Source: Sediminibacterium soli
GTDB lineage: Bacteria; Bacteroidota; Bacteroidia; Chitinophagales; Chitinophagaceae
NCBI RefSeq assembly: GCF_009939225.1
Contig: NZ_JAACJR010000006.1
Location: 124,001 to 188,000 of the forward strand
Direction: 5' to 3'
DNA: 64,000 nucleotides
The translations under genes were made by a program, and so were the position numbers. Under the pieces are notes generated by a model that saw nothing but the letters and a program-made list of their open reading frames with translations, searched no databases and was not told the origin of the DNA. Of this stretch, positions 1 to 8,039 are shown in pieces; the first letter of the stretch is position 1; each line of letters opens with the position of its first letter.

Positions 1-336
1 GACTATGCCACCGCTGCAGAGCGCACCGACCTGAACGTAGCTTTTTCCAAACGCTTTCTCAACGACAGGATCAATGTAACCGTGGGCAAAAGTTTTACCG
101 TGGAAGGACAGGATCCTGCCACCAGGGGGCAGCAGAGTGCGGGGCAACAATACATTCCCGATATCACCACCACCTACAAACTGTCGCGGGACGGACGGTA
201 TATGCTGAAAGCTTACCAGCGTAACCAGTACGAAGCCATCCTCGACGGCTATTTTGTAGAAACAGGCGTTGCATTCAGCCTGGTGATGGATTATAACAGG
301 TTCAGGGAACTTTTAAGAAAGAAAAAAAATAAATAA
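1..336 (+). CDS. tamB: Translocation/assembly module TamB, C-terminal end (partial)
   Basis: The reading frame is open from the first base of the window, so the gene starts upstream; only the last 111 residues are present. The visible part is made of short beta-strand-like stretches and ends in a basic tail (RKKKNK) after the pattern VMDYNRFRELL. This fits the DUF490/TamB C-terminal domain, the part of the inner-membrane-anchored TamB that meets its outer-membrane partner. The strongest support is context: the next gene, 5 bases downstream on the same strand, is a TamA/TamL-type Omp85 protein, the usual partner in Bacteroidota. TamB bridges the envelope and helps outer-membrane assembly or lipid transport. 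The identity rests on the short C-terminus and the neighbour. Confidence 0.75.
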   Translation, partial: DYATAAERTDLNVAFSKRFLNDRINVTVGKSFTVEGQDPATRGQQSAGQQYIPDITTTYKLSRDGRYMLKAYQRNQYEAILDGYFVETGVAFSLVMDYNRFRELLRKKKNK

Positions 337-341
337 ATCAC

Positions 342-2609
342 TTGAAGCCGATCCGATATACCGGTTTATTGCTGCTGTTGTTTGCTGCATCCTGCAGTAT
401 ACAGAAACACCTGCCGCCGGGTACGCAGCTCTACCGCGGTGCAAAATTCGATATACAAAAGGATTCATTGAACAGAACGCGTGTGCGTACCATCCGTAAA
501 CAACTGACGGCAATCAGCATTCCCAAGCCCAATACGGCGATCTTTGGATTTCCGTACCGCGTATGGCTCTGGTACCTGTTCGGTGAGCCGCATAAGGAAT
601 CGGGGTTTCGTTACTGGCTTCGTTACCGAATAGGGCAGGAACCGGTGCTGAATACGGCGGCGGATACAAAAGCCAATGCAGAGAATTTTACCAATTACCT
701 GATCAATAAAGGATATTTCAATTCGCGCGCGCAGGGCGATACATCGGTGAAAGGATATAAGATGTATGCCAACTACCGCGTCAAACTGGGCATGCCCTAT
801 TTTGTACGGGGCGTGGACTGGATCATCGACACCTTGTCTGAGATAGGCCGGGATATCAGCCGCATACCCGACAGGAATGTACTGATCAAACCGGGTCAGC
901 AGTTTGATCTGGACAATGTCAAAGCCGAAAGAACGCGTGTGGATGGTATGCTGAAGAACAGGGGGTATTATTATTTTTCACCCGATCATATCAAGGCCTG
1001 GATTGACAGCACCAACCGGGATAATACCGTTAACGTGCATTTTAAGCTGAAAGACGATGTGCCGGTTGCCGCGGTGATGCCCCAGCGTATAAGCAGCATT
1101 ACGCTGTTCCCGAATTATTCCCTGATCTTTCCGCCACCCGATACGGCGCGCAGCGGTATGCGCATCGTTAACGGTATTCATATCCGTGATACGGTAAGGT
1201 ACCTGAACGATGCAACGCTTACCCGTTCGGTTACCTATAAACCCAACTCACTGTATAACCTGCGGCAGCAGAACCGTACGCTGAACAGGTTTATCAACAC
1301 GGGTGTGTTCAAGTTTGTAAAAAACCGTTATGAGGTGAACGGCGATACGCTGTTGCCAAGATGGCTCGATGTGTATTATTACCTCACGCCGCTGCCAAAG
1401 AAAACCATCCAGGCCGAGGTGGGTGCTTTTACCAAAACCAATTCCTTTACCGGCGCCCAGGCAAGTGTTACCTGGAAAAACCGGAACGCCTTCAAAGGTG
1501 CGGAGCAGCTGCTGGTAAAATTTTACGGCTCATTCGAGAGCGCCGGAACGGATTCACTGCGGCGCAACAATAATTTCAGGCTGGGCACCGAGTTTTCGCT
1601 GGTATTGCCCAGGTTTGTGACACCGTTCAGGGTGCGCGACAGTTTTGCGTTTCCTCCCAAGACCAGTTTCTCGCTGGGGTATGAGTGGATGCGCAAACAG
1701 GCATTGTATACCAAGAACTATTTCCGTTTTCAGTACGATCTGGCCTGGAGAGAAGCCAATAACAAACAGCACCTGTTTGCGCCGGTCAGTATTACGCATA
1801 CCATTACCAGCGCGTTCAGTCCTGAATACAAAACCCTGATCGACCAGATCCCCGGTCTGAAGATCAGCAACCTGCCGGAACTGATCATGGGCTCATTTTA
1901 TACATACACCTACACAACCCGTAACATCAACGCGCCGAGAAATTTTTACCTCAGGGCCAATATCGATGCCGCGGGCAATATCCTCGGTGCTCTCAACAAA
2001 GCAAAGCAGCCATATACAGGAAAATTCCTGGGCGCTTATTACGCACAGTATGTGAAAATGGATGCGGACATGCATTACAGCATCCGGTTCGGCAAAGAAT
2101 CGCGCTGGGTGAACAGGGTGGTTGTAGGCGCAGGGTTCCCCTATGGAAATTCACTGTTCCTGCCCTTTGTGAAACAGTTCATCATAGGTGGTGCCAACAG
2201 TTTGCGGGGATTCCAGGTAAGACAGCTGGGGCCGGGCAGGGTTAAAACCACACCGCAGCAGCAACTGTATTACCCACAGGTGGGCGGCGATTACAAACTG
2301 GAACTGAATACGGAACTGCGGTTTCCGGTGTTCGGCAAGCTGAAAGGCGCCGTATTCGTGGATGCAGGCAATGTATGGACACGCGATGCGATCCTCTATG
2401 GCAACGATGCCAAATTTACCGCGCAGTTCCTGAATGACCTTGCCGTAGACGCCGGTCTTGGTGCACGGGTGGACCTCAGTTTCCTGATCATACGTCTCGA
2501 CCTGGGTCTGCCACTGCGGGTGCCTTACCGGCCGCGTGGCCAGGAATGGGATTTCGGTAATTCGTTCAGGAATATCGTATACAATATCGCGATCGGTTAT
2601 CCCTTCTGA
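342..2609 (+). CDS. tamL: TamL: lipoprotein Omp85/BamA-TamA family outer-membrane protein
   Basis: A 755-residue Omp85-family protein. The N-terminus is a lipoprotein signal (hydrophobic LLLLLFAASC, probable lipidated Cys18), which marks the Bacteroidota lipoprotein variant of TamA. POTRA-like regions fill roughly residues 30-370 and the beta-barrel follows to the C-terminal Phe. The Omp85 barrel motif is visible as GGANSLRGF near residue 620. It probably works with TamB to insert or fold outer-membrane proteins. The start is a TTG codon at 342, chosen because it gives the complete signal peptide and lies 5 bases after the tamB stop; no ATG fits. A CGGTAC/GTACCG hairpin follows the stop. Confidence 0.88.
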   Translation: MKPIRYTGLLLLLFAASCSIQKHLPPGTQLYRGAKFDIQKDSLNRTRVRTIRKQLTAISIPKPNTAIFGFPYRVWLWYLFGEPHKESGFRYWLRYRIGQEPVLNTAADTKANAENFTNYLINKGYFNSRAQGDTSVKGYKMYANYRVKLGMPYFVRGVDWIIDTLSEIGRDISRIPDRNVLIKPGQQFDLDNVKAERTRVDGMLKNRGYYYFSPDHIKAWIDSTNRDNTVNVHFKLKDDVPVAAVMPQRISSITLFPNYSLIFPPPDTARSGMRIVNGIHIRDTVRYLNDATLTRSVTYKPNSLYNLRQQNRTLNRFINTGVFKFVKNRYEVNGDTLLPRWLDVYYYLTPLPKKTIQAEVGAFTKTNSFTGAQASVTWKNRNAFKGAEQLLVKFYGSFESAGTDSLRRNNNFRLGTEFSLVLPRFVTPFRVRDSFAFPPKTSFSLGYEWMRKQALYTKNYFRFQYDLAWREANNKQHLFAPVSITHTITSAFSPEYKTLIDQIPGLKISNLPELIMGSFYTYTYTTRNINAPRNFYLRANIDAAGNILGALNKAKQPYTGKFLGAYYAQYVKMDADMHYSIRFGKESRWVNRVVVGAGFPYGNSLFLPFVKQFIIGGANSLRGFQVRQLGPGRVKTTPQQQLYYPQVGGDYKLELNTELRFPVFGKLKGAVFVDAGNVWTRDAILYGNDAKFTAQFLNDLAVDAGLGARVDLSFLIIRLDLGLPLRVPYRPRGQEWDFGNSFRNIVYNIAIGYPF

Positions 2610-2614
2610 TTAAC

Positions 2615-2634
2615 CGGTACAGGCTCTGGTACCG
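2615..2634. terminator. Hairpin between convergent genes
   Basis: A 6-bp perfect inverted repeat (CGGTAC, 8-base loop, GTACCG) lies between the convergent tamL and PAP2 genes. There is no T-run on either side, so it is only a possible terminator. Confidence 0.35.
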
Positions 2635-2643
2635 ATGGGTTGT

Positions 2644-3630
2644 TTAGTTGATACGGTAAACCAGGCCGGGCTGCACAACACCCGATGAATAGTCGATCGT
2701 GAAAGAAAGCTGGTTTTTTTTCTTTGGCGCAAGTCCGTTGGCTTCCCCGTTTTTAATCCGGGCATACCGGTGGTAGTTGTTCACTACCTGCTGACCGGTA
2801 AGGTAACCCAGGGCAGCGCCGGCAAGGATATCCGTAAACCAGTGTTTGTTCTCGGTGATCCTGCTCAGGCCTATCAGTGTGGCGATCGTATAGCTGATAT
2901 AGGGAACCAGTTTCTTGCCCTTGTACTCCATAGAAAAAACCGTGGCTGCGGCAAATGCGCCGGTCGTATGTCCTGAGGGAAAAGAGCTGTTGGTCTTATA
3001 CCCGTTGGCGTCTTCCGATTTGTAGAAGGGTCCCTGGAACGAGGGCTCCGGCTGCAGTGTACCCCTGTCGATATAGGTTGGCCGCTGCCGCCCCGAAAGA
3101 AATTTGGTGGCAAGCTGTACGGCGCCTGCCGTCAGGTACGATTGCGAGGCAAGCAGGGTAGTGGATCGCAGCTTCCGGTTTTTGGTGATATAACTGGTGG
3201 CCGCGAGCCCCATCAGGGTATACACTTCATATAGTCCGCCGAACCGCGTGATATAATCACTCACTTCCCGTACGGTTTTGTTCTTATCGCGAAGATCAAG
3301 CGCATTTCGTTGTATGGGCTTATCGGCAAAACTCAACGCAGCCTCGAGTCCTATGAATCCCGCCATATTGAACCAGTCCTTTTTTTTCATATGGAATGGC
3401 TTGGTAAAGGACTGCTTCATATTACTGCCCAGCAAGATAAAATAGGCCGGCAGCGTGATCTTTGTCTCCTCGGTATAAAGCGACTTATCCGTCTGGTTGA
3501 CCTGTTTGGCGGTATCTCCTTTTCCACGAAGGCTGTCCAGTTTTTTGAGCAGCGTATCGGGCTGCTGCGCATGGGCGCCAACAGCGGAACAGAGCAATAC
3601 GGCCCCGATCAGAATGGTTGATATTCTCAT
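2644..3630 (-). CDS. PAP2 family phosphatase with signal peptide
   Basis: A 328-residue member of the type 2 phosphatidic acid phosphatase family. All three PAP2 motifs are present: KFLSGRQRP (KX6RP), PSGHTTGAF, and SRITENKHWFTDILAG with the catalytic His. A signal peptide (cleavage after AHA-QQ) and hydrophobic stretches place it in the envelope, where it probably removes phosphate from a lipid phosphate such as phosphatidic acid, phosphatidylglycerophosphate or undecaprenyl pyrophosphate; the substrate cannot be told from the sequence. The ATG at 3630 is preferred over an in-frame GTG nine bases upstream because it begins directly with a normal signal sequence. It is not closely coupled to its neighbours: 78 bases separate it from the cyclase gene upstream in transcription. 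Confidence 0.88.
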   Translation of the reverse strand: MRISTILIGAVLLCSAVGAHAQQPDTLLKKLDSLRGKGDTAKQVNQTDKSLYTEETKITLPAYFILLGSNMKQSFTKPFHMKKKDWFNMAGFIGLEAALSFADKPIQRNALDLRDKNKTVREVSDYITRFGGLYEVYTLMGLAATSYITKNRKLRSTTLLASQSYLTAGAVQLATKFLSGRQRPTYIDRGTLQPEPSFQGPFYKSEDANGYKTNSSFPSGHTTGAFAAATVFSMEYKGKKLVPYISYTIATLIGLSRITENKHWFTDILAGAALGYLTGQQVVNNYHRYARIKNGEANGLAPKKKNQLSFTIDYSSGVVQPGLVYRIN

Positions 3631-3708
3631 GGTACACACAACAATTGAACAGTTTACGATAGCAAAATTCCTTCCGGAATGGCCGCTTTTTTGTTAAAAA
3701 ACCGGCAC

Positions 3709-4770
3709 CTATATTTTCAGATGGAACAGCTCTATTTCCTTACGTTTTCCTTTTAATTCCACCGGGCCCAGGCTTTCCGCCTGGAAATCCTCCAGCTTGC
3801 TTTTTTCGATAAAATCCTTTGATACGATGAATTTTTTATTCAGTTCGCTGCAGGCGCTTCGTATCCTGGCGGTGGTATTCATCGTATCGCCGCTCATGGC
3901 AATATCTTTTTTGATCACGCCTATTTCACCCACCGTTACCTCGCCCACATGAATACCCACCCTGAATTCGGGGATACAGTCAAAATCGCGTTTGAAGACA
4001 AGACTTACTTTCTGGATATTTTTCCTGGCTTCGATGACAGACCGCATACAGCGTCGTATGTTTTTGGGACTGTAGGTCCAGGAAACCACGATCTCATCGC
4101 CCACATACTGGTAGATCCTGCCCCCGTATTCGATCAGCGCGTTGGATATCTGGTAAATGAATTCACGGATAAAGCGGAAGTACTGCGTATGACCGAGTTT
4201 TTCGGCAATGCTGGTTGAATCGTTCAGGTCGATAAAGGCAACGATCCGGTTCTCTGTTTTAGGGGTTACATATTTCCCCATCAGGATATCGAGAAACACC
4301 CCCGGCGAATATTTTTCATTGATCTCGATGATCAGCTGTGTAATCAGGATCAGGATCAGCCAGTAAGAGAGTTTCTGCACAAGCAGGCCTATGTGTTCCA
4401 CTTCGTAAAAGAAATTCCGAAAGGAGTTCTGCAGCGGAACGGAAGACTGTATGGAACTGATGGTATACAGCAGTGTGTTCATCAGAAATGCTGCGGCGAT
4501 CAGTGTAATGCTTTTCAGCAGCAGCGATATCCAGAGATAATGGTTCCGGAACATCCTGCGCAGCACAAACACCAGCAGGTAACCCATGATGGCGCTCATC
4601 AGGAATACGATGCATTCGCGCAGTATCATATTGCCGGCTGGTCTGTCTGCAGGGTGACTGTTGAACAGCAGCACTACGATCATATCCACCGTGGTCCAGA
4701 ATATGGCAACGAACAGCACCACCCGAAAACGGTACTTTTTTAAAACGCTCAGTTTCTGGGTGCCAGGCAT
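3709..4770 (-). CDS. Membrane-anchored class III adenylate/guanylate cyclase
   Basis: 353 residues. About four membrane helices lie at residues 15-36, 50-70, 80-104 and 133-150, followed by a class III cyclase homology domain (about 172-353). Both metal-binding aspartates are visible (D181 in FIDLNDS, D225 in YVGDEIVV), as are the usual GIHVGEV stretch, an Asp in the base-recognition position (KKDIAMSGD) and the transition-state Asn/Arg pair (NTTARIR, N298 and R302). The enzyme therefore looks active and should make a cyclic nucleotide inside the cell; whether cAMP, cGMP or a cyclic pyrimidine cannot be decided here. It is the last gene of an operon, 7 bases after ppk, and two genes away from an HD-PycTM protein, the family known as effector in Pycsar cyclic-pyrimidine signalling. 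Confidence 0.88.
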   Translation of the reverse strand: MPGTQKLSVLKKYRFRVVLFVAIFWTTVDMIVVLLFNSHPADRPAGNMILRECIVFLMSAIMGYLLVFVLRRMFRNHYLWISLLLKSITLIAAAFLMNTLLYTISSIQSSVPLQNSFRNFFYEVEHIGLLVQKLSYWLILILITQLIIEINEKYSPGVFLDILMGKYVTPKTENRIVAFIDLNDSTSIAEKLGHTQYFRFIREFIYQISNALIEYGGRIYQYVGDEIVVSWTYSPKNIRRCMRSVIEARKNIQKVSLVFKRDFDCIPEFRVGIHVGEVTVGEIGVIKKDIAMSGDTMNTTARIRSACSELNKKFIVSKDFIEKSKLEDFQAESLGPVELKGKRKEIELFHLKI

Positions 4771-4777
4771 GGTTCGC

Positions 4778-6814
4778 TCATTTGATTTGTAAATAGTCGT
4801 AGATCACCTGCTGCGCCGCATACGCAACGGTATGTCCATTGGTTCTGTTGGGATCTTTCGCGCCGATCAGGGTGGTTTTGGCGTTATCGTTCCATTGCAT
4901 ATTGAAATAGTCGAGTAATTCTTTTTTGCAGTCGGGCGAGAGTATGGGCACGCACACTTCGATCCGGTGATGAATGTTCCGGTTCATCCAGTCGGCCGAG
5001 CCCATGATCACCTCGGCATGCACATCATCCCCAAACAGGAACAGCCTGGAATGTTCCAGGTAACGGTCTACCAGTCGTTTGATGGTGATGTTGCTGCCGG
5101 CGCCGGGTTGCATACAGCAGATGCTGCGTACGATCAGCTGCACTTCCACACCCTGTTCGGCTGCCTGGTAAAGGGCATTGATCAGATTGGGTTCTTCCAG
5201 GTTATTCAGCTTAATGCGTATCAGGCCTTTTTTACCGGTTTTGATTTTCTGCATTTCGCCATCGATCAGTTTTTCAAACTGTTCTTTCATATTGAAACGC
5301 GATACCAGCAGTTTTTCAAAAGAATGCCTGGCCCTGGTGCGTTCGCTGTGTTCGCGCTGCAGTAATTTGAACAGCAGCAGCATTTCCTGTACGATGCCCG
5401 GGTTGGTGGTCATCAGTACATGATCGGTATAGAACTGTGCGGTGATCTCGTTAAAATTACCGGTGCTGAGAAGTGCGTACGACAGGGCCTGCTGCTGGCT
5501 GTTCTTTTTTACAACGGCGATCTTTGAATGCACTTTGATGCTGGGCAGACTGTAAATGATATTTACACCGGCTTTCTTCATTTCCTTGCTCCAGCGGATA
5601 TTGTTGTATTCGTCAAACCTGGCTTTCAGTTCTACAAATGCCGTTACTTTTTTACCGTTTCTGGCAGCGCTGATCAGTGCGTTGATGATATGCGATTCGG
5701 ATGCCACGCGATACAGGGTAATGTATATCTCGGTGACATCGGTATCTACGGCGGCCTGGTTAAAGAAAGAAAGTACCGGGTTGTACGACTGGTAGGGGAG
5801 GTGCAGTAGGATATCTTTTGTATGCAGCAGGTTGAAAATATCTGCGGTGTCCTGCAGTTCCGGCAGCAACAGCTGTTTCCTGGCGGGATACAGCAGGTTC
5901 CTGTTGAATTTCGGGAACGATGCCAGGTCGCTGAGCTGGTGGTAATGGCCGCCCGCAAACATCTCGTCGAAGTTCAGGTTGAAAAGACCTGCAATCAGGA
6001 ACTGTACATTCCTGGGCATATTTGCCTCGTACAAAAACCGGGAAGGCGCACCCAGATCGCGTTTCTTCACTTCTTTTTCAATTCTCAGCAGGATATCACC
6101 GCTCAGTTCATTATCCAGGAATATCTCCGAATCCCGGTTGAATTTGATGCTGTATATACCCTGAATCTCCGATCCGGGAAAAAGAAAAGACATATTCAGC
6201 CGGATGATATCGTCAATAAACACCACATACTCGTAACCGTCTATAGGGCTCAGCACATAAAACCGCTGTAGTTTATCCGAAGGAATATTGACGATGCCAT
6301 GCTGCAGGGTGCCGGGTTCTTTGCCTTTTATGCTGACAAACAGGTATAGTTTGCTGTTCTCCGGGTGGAAGCGGTGGTTTTTCTGCGGGTCAAGGTAAAT
6401 GGGTTGTATAAACGACAGTATTTTAGAGAGGAACAGTTCCCGGATCTCTGCCAGGTGCTCCGGTCTTACGGATGTGCTGTAATAGAAAACGATCCGGTTC
6501 TTCTGTAATTCGGGAAGTATCTCCCGCTGCAGGATTTCGCCATACAGATCCAGCTGGCGGTTGATCTCCTGCTGTATTTCGCCGGTGATGTCTTCCTGCG
6601 CTTCGGAGCCTGCCTGTTTGCGTATCTTTTTGTTCAGCTTCGACAGGGTGGTGATATAAGGATACCTTACCCGGAAGAATTCATCGAGATTCGACGAGAA
6701 GATAGATAGGAACTTAATGCGTTCGTACAAAGGCACGGATGCATCTGCCGCCTCCTGCAATACCCGGAGGTTGAACTCCAGCCAGCTGATATCCCTGTTG
6801 ATGATCGTTCGCAT
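4778..6814 (-). CDS. ppk1: Polyphosphate kinase 1
   Basis: A 678-residue PPK1, normal length for the family, which reversibly polymerises the gamma-phosphate of ATP into polyphosphate. The N-terminus carries the family opening (INRDISWLEFNLRVLQEA). The two histidine regions of the phospholipase-D-like catalytic core are visible: KVHSK with the candidate phosphorylated His429, and NIHHRIEVCVP near 615, together with STGNFNEITAQFYTDH. The gene starts 2 bases after the HD-PycTM gene and is followed 7 bases later by the cyclase gene, so the three are almost certainly co-transcribed. This links polyphosphate, a starvation and stress polymer, to nucleotide signalling by context. Confidence 0.96.
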   Translation of the reverse strand: MRTIINRDISWLEFNLRVLQEAADASVPLYERIKFLSIFSSNLDEFFRVRYPYITTLSKLNKKIRKQAGSEAQEDITGEIQQEINRQLDLYGEILQREILPELQKNRIVFYYSTSVRPEHLAEIRELFLSKILSFIQPIYLDPQKNHRFHPENSKLYLFVSIKGKEPGTLQHGIVNIPSDKLQRFYVLSPIDGYEYVVFIDDIIRLNMSFLFPGSEIQGIYSIKFNRDSEIFLDNELSGDILLRIEKEVKKRDLGAPSRFLYEANMPRNVQFLIAGLFNLNFDEMFAGGHYHQLSDLASFPKFNRNLLYPARKQLLLPELQDTADIFNLLHTKDILLHLPYQSYNPVLSFFNQAAVDTDVTEIYITLYRVASESHIINALISAARNGKKVTAFVELKARFDEYNNIRWSKEMKKAGVNIIYSLPSIKVHSKIAVVKKNSQQQALSYALLSTGNFNEITAQFYTDHVLMTTNPGIVQEMLLLFKLLQREHSERTRARHSFEKLLVSRFNMKEQFEKLIDGEMQKIKTGKKGLIRIKLNNLEEPNLINALYQAAEQGVEVQLIVRSICCMQPGAGSNITIKRLVDRYLEHSRLFLFGDDVHAEVIMGSADWMNRNIHHRIEVCVPILSPDCKKELLDYFNMQWNDNAKTTLIGAKDPNRTNGHTVAYAAQQVIYDYLQIK

Positions 6815-6816
6815 GG

Positions 6817-8031
6817 TTAAAGTGGAAATCCGTTTGCCGCCGGCGCCGCAACGGCTTCGTGTTTAAAGAAAAATATGGCGATGGCGAAGGAGAGAACCGA
6901 TATCACGATACCGAACATGAATATATTGTAGGCAAGCCTGATCAGCCTGTATTTTCTGCCCAGCACAACGGCCAGCTGGTAGATATCCTTGATCAGGGAA
7001 CCGTATAGGTAATTCGGGTCGCGCATCATTCGCCGCATGGCTTCGTTGTACTGTTCAAAACTGGCTTTGTGGAAATTGCCGAAGAACAGCAGGTTGGTCT
7101 TGCGGTTGATGACATCCTCGTCTGTAAAAGTTCCTTCGCTTATTTTGGGCCTGGTGGCAAGAATGGCAATTACGATCGTTGCCACCGATACGGTTAGGAA
7201 TATGATGCTCGGCAGCGTAAGATAGGGCTCGTCCTGCAGCTTCCTGAAAAGCACACCCAGTATAACAGAAATAATGATCGAGTTCACCGAGATCAGGATA
7301 TTGGCTTTGTGATCGGCCATCTCACTCAGTTCCAGATGATTGCTCGAGGTCAGACGCAGCATCGTCTGTATACCTTTGGTGGGAAGGTTTTTATCGGCCA
7401 GCGTTAAATGCTCGCCCGGGTGGTGTTCGGCATCTTCTTTTTTGCGCGTCTTGTTTTTCATTTTCTCTATATTGGCTTCTTTTTTTTCTTCCAGCAGGTT
7501 CAGGCAATAGGGCGTATAGTATTCGTGTGCTTCCAGGAATTCGATCGCCCGCTGTTTCCATTCCAGTTTGTCGATATTACCCTCCTTGCGCTGGAGCTCT
7601 TCGAATACTTTCTTGTTTGTTTCCTTGAATTCCTTGGTGCCGAAATGATAGGTGTCCGCATCACACAGTATCCTGGATACCAGGTTGGAGGGATGGCGGG
7701 GATAGCGGGTAGACATAATCGCCGTTTCCACATCCTGTATCATGTCATCATCGGCTCCCTGGGCCGTTAAAAACTGTTTCGCCAGTTCCACGCCTTTTTC
7801 TTCATGACGCGGAGCCCCCATATACAGGTAACCGGTATCGTGAAACCATGCCGCTATAAACAATACCTGCATGTCTTTTTCAGACAGTTCATAATGCGCC
7901 GCGATCTCCTTGGCCCTTTGTACAACGGTTTCGGTATGATGCAGGTTGTGAAACAACAGGTCGCTGTCGGCCATAGTATGGAACAGCTCCCTTACATGGT
8001 CTTCAGTATGTTTATAAATCTGTGGTTCCAT
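6817..8031 (-). CDS. HD-domain phosphohydrolase fused to PycTM (DUF5706) membrane domain
   Basis: 404 residues from the ATG at 8031, which lies 8 bases after the preceding stop; an upstream extension would run into that gene. Residues 1-170 form an HD domain with complete metal ligands: a His in NLHHTE (about 31-32), His64-Asp65 in WFHDTGY, and Asp124 or Asp126 in CDAD. A charged linker (about 180-220) leads to a DUF5706/PycTM domain (225-390) with its signature NHLELSEMADHKANILISVN and membrane helices at about 245-263, 273-293 and 367-390. PycTM proteins are the membrane-damaging effectors of Pycsar anti-phage systems; HD domains often hydrolyse cyclic or other phosphorylated nucleotides. 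Here it sits in an operon with ppk1 and a cyclase, so it may sense or clear the cyclase product. A defence role is not shown. Confidence 0.87.
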   Translation of the reverse strand: MEPQIYKHTEDHVRELFHTMADSDLLFHNLHHTETVVQRAKEIAAHYELSEKDMQVLFIAAWFHDTGYLYMGAPRHEEKGVELAKQFLTAQGADDDMIQDVETAIMSTRYPRHPSNLVSRILCDADTYHFGTKEFKETNKKVFEELQRKEGNIDKLEWKQRAIEFLEAHEYYTPYCLNLLEEKKEANIEKMKNKTRKKEDAEHHPGEHLTLADKNLPTKGIQTMLRLTSSNHLELSEMADHKANILISVNSIIISVILGVLFRKLQDEPYLTLPSIIFLTVSVATIVIAILATRPKISEGTFTDEDVINRKTNLLFFGNFHKASFEQYNEAMRRMMRDPNYLYGSLIKDIYQLAVVLGRKYRLIRLAYNIFMFGIVISVLSFAIAIFFFKHEAVAAPAANGFPL

Positions 8032-8039
8032 GGGTGTGG

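Noticed and set aside
6817..8031. Reading the HD-PycTM gene as part of a typical Pycsar defence island.
   Set aside because: No phage-defence, mobile-element or restriction genes are near; ppk1 and an outer-membrane operon surround it. Kept only as a signalling hypothesis.
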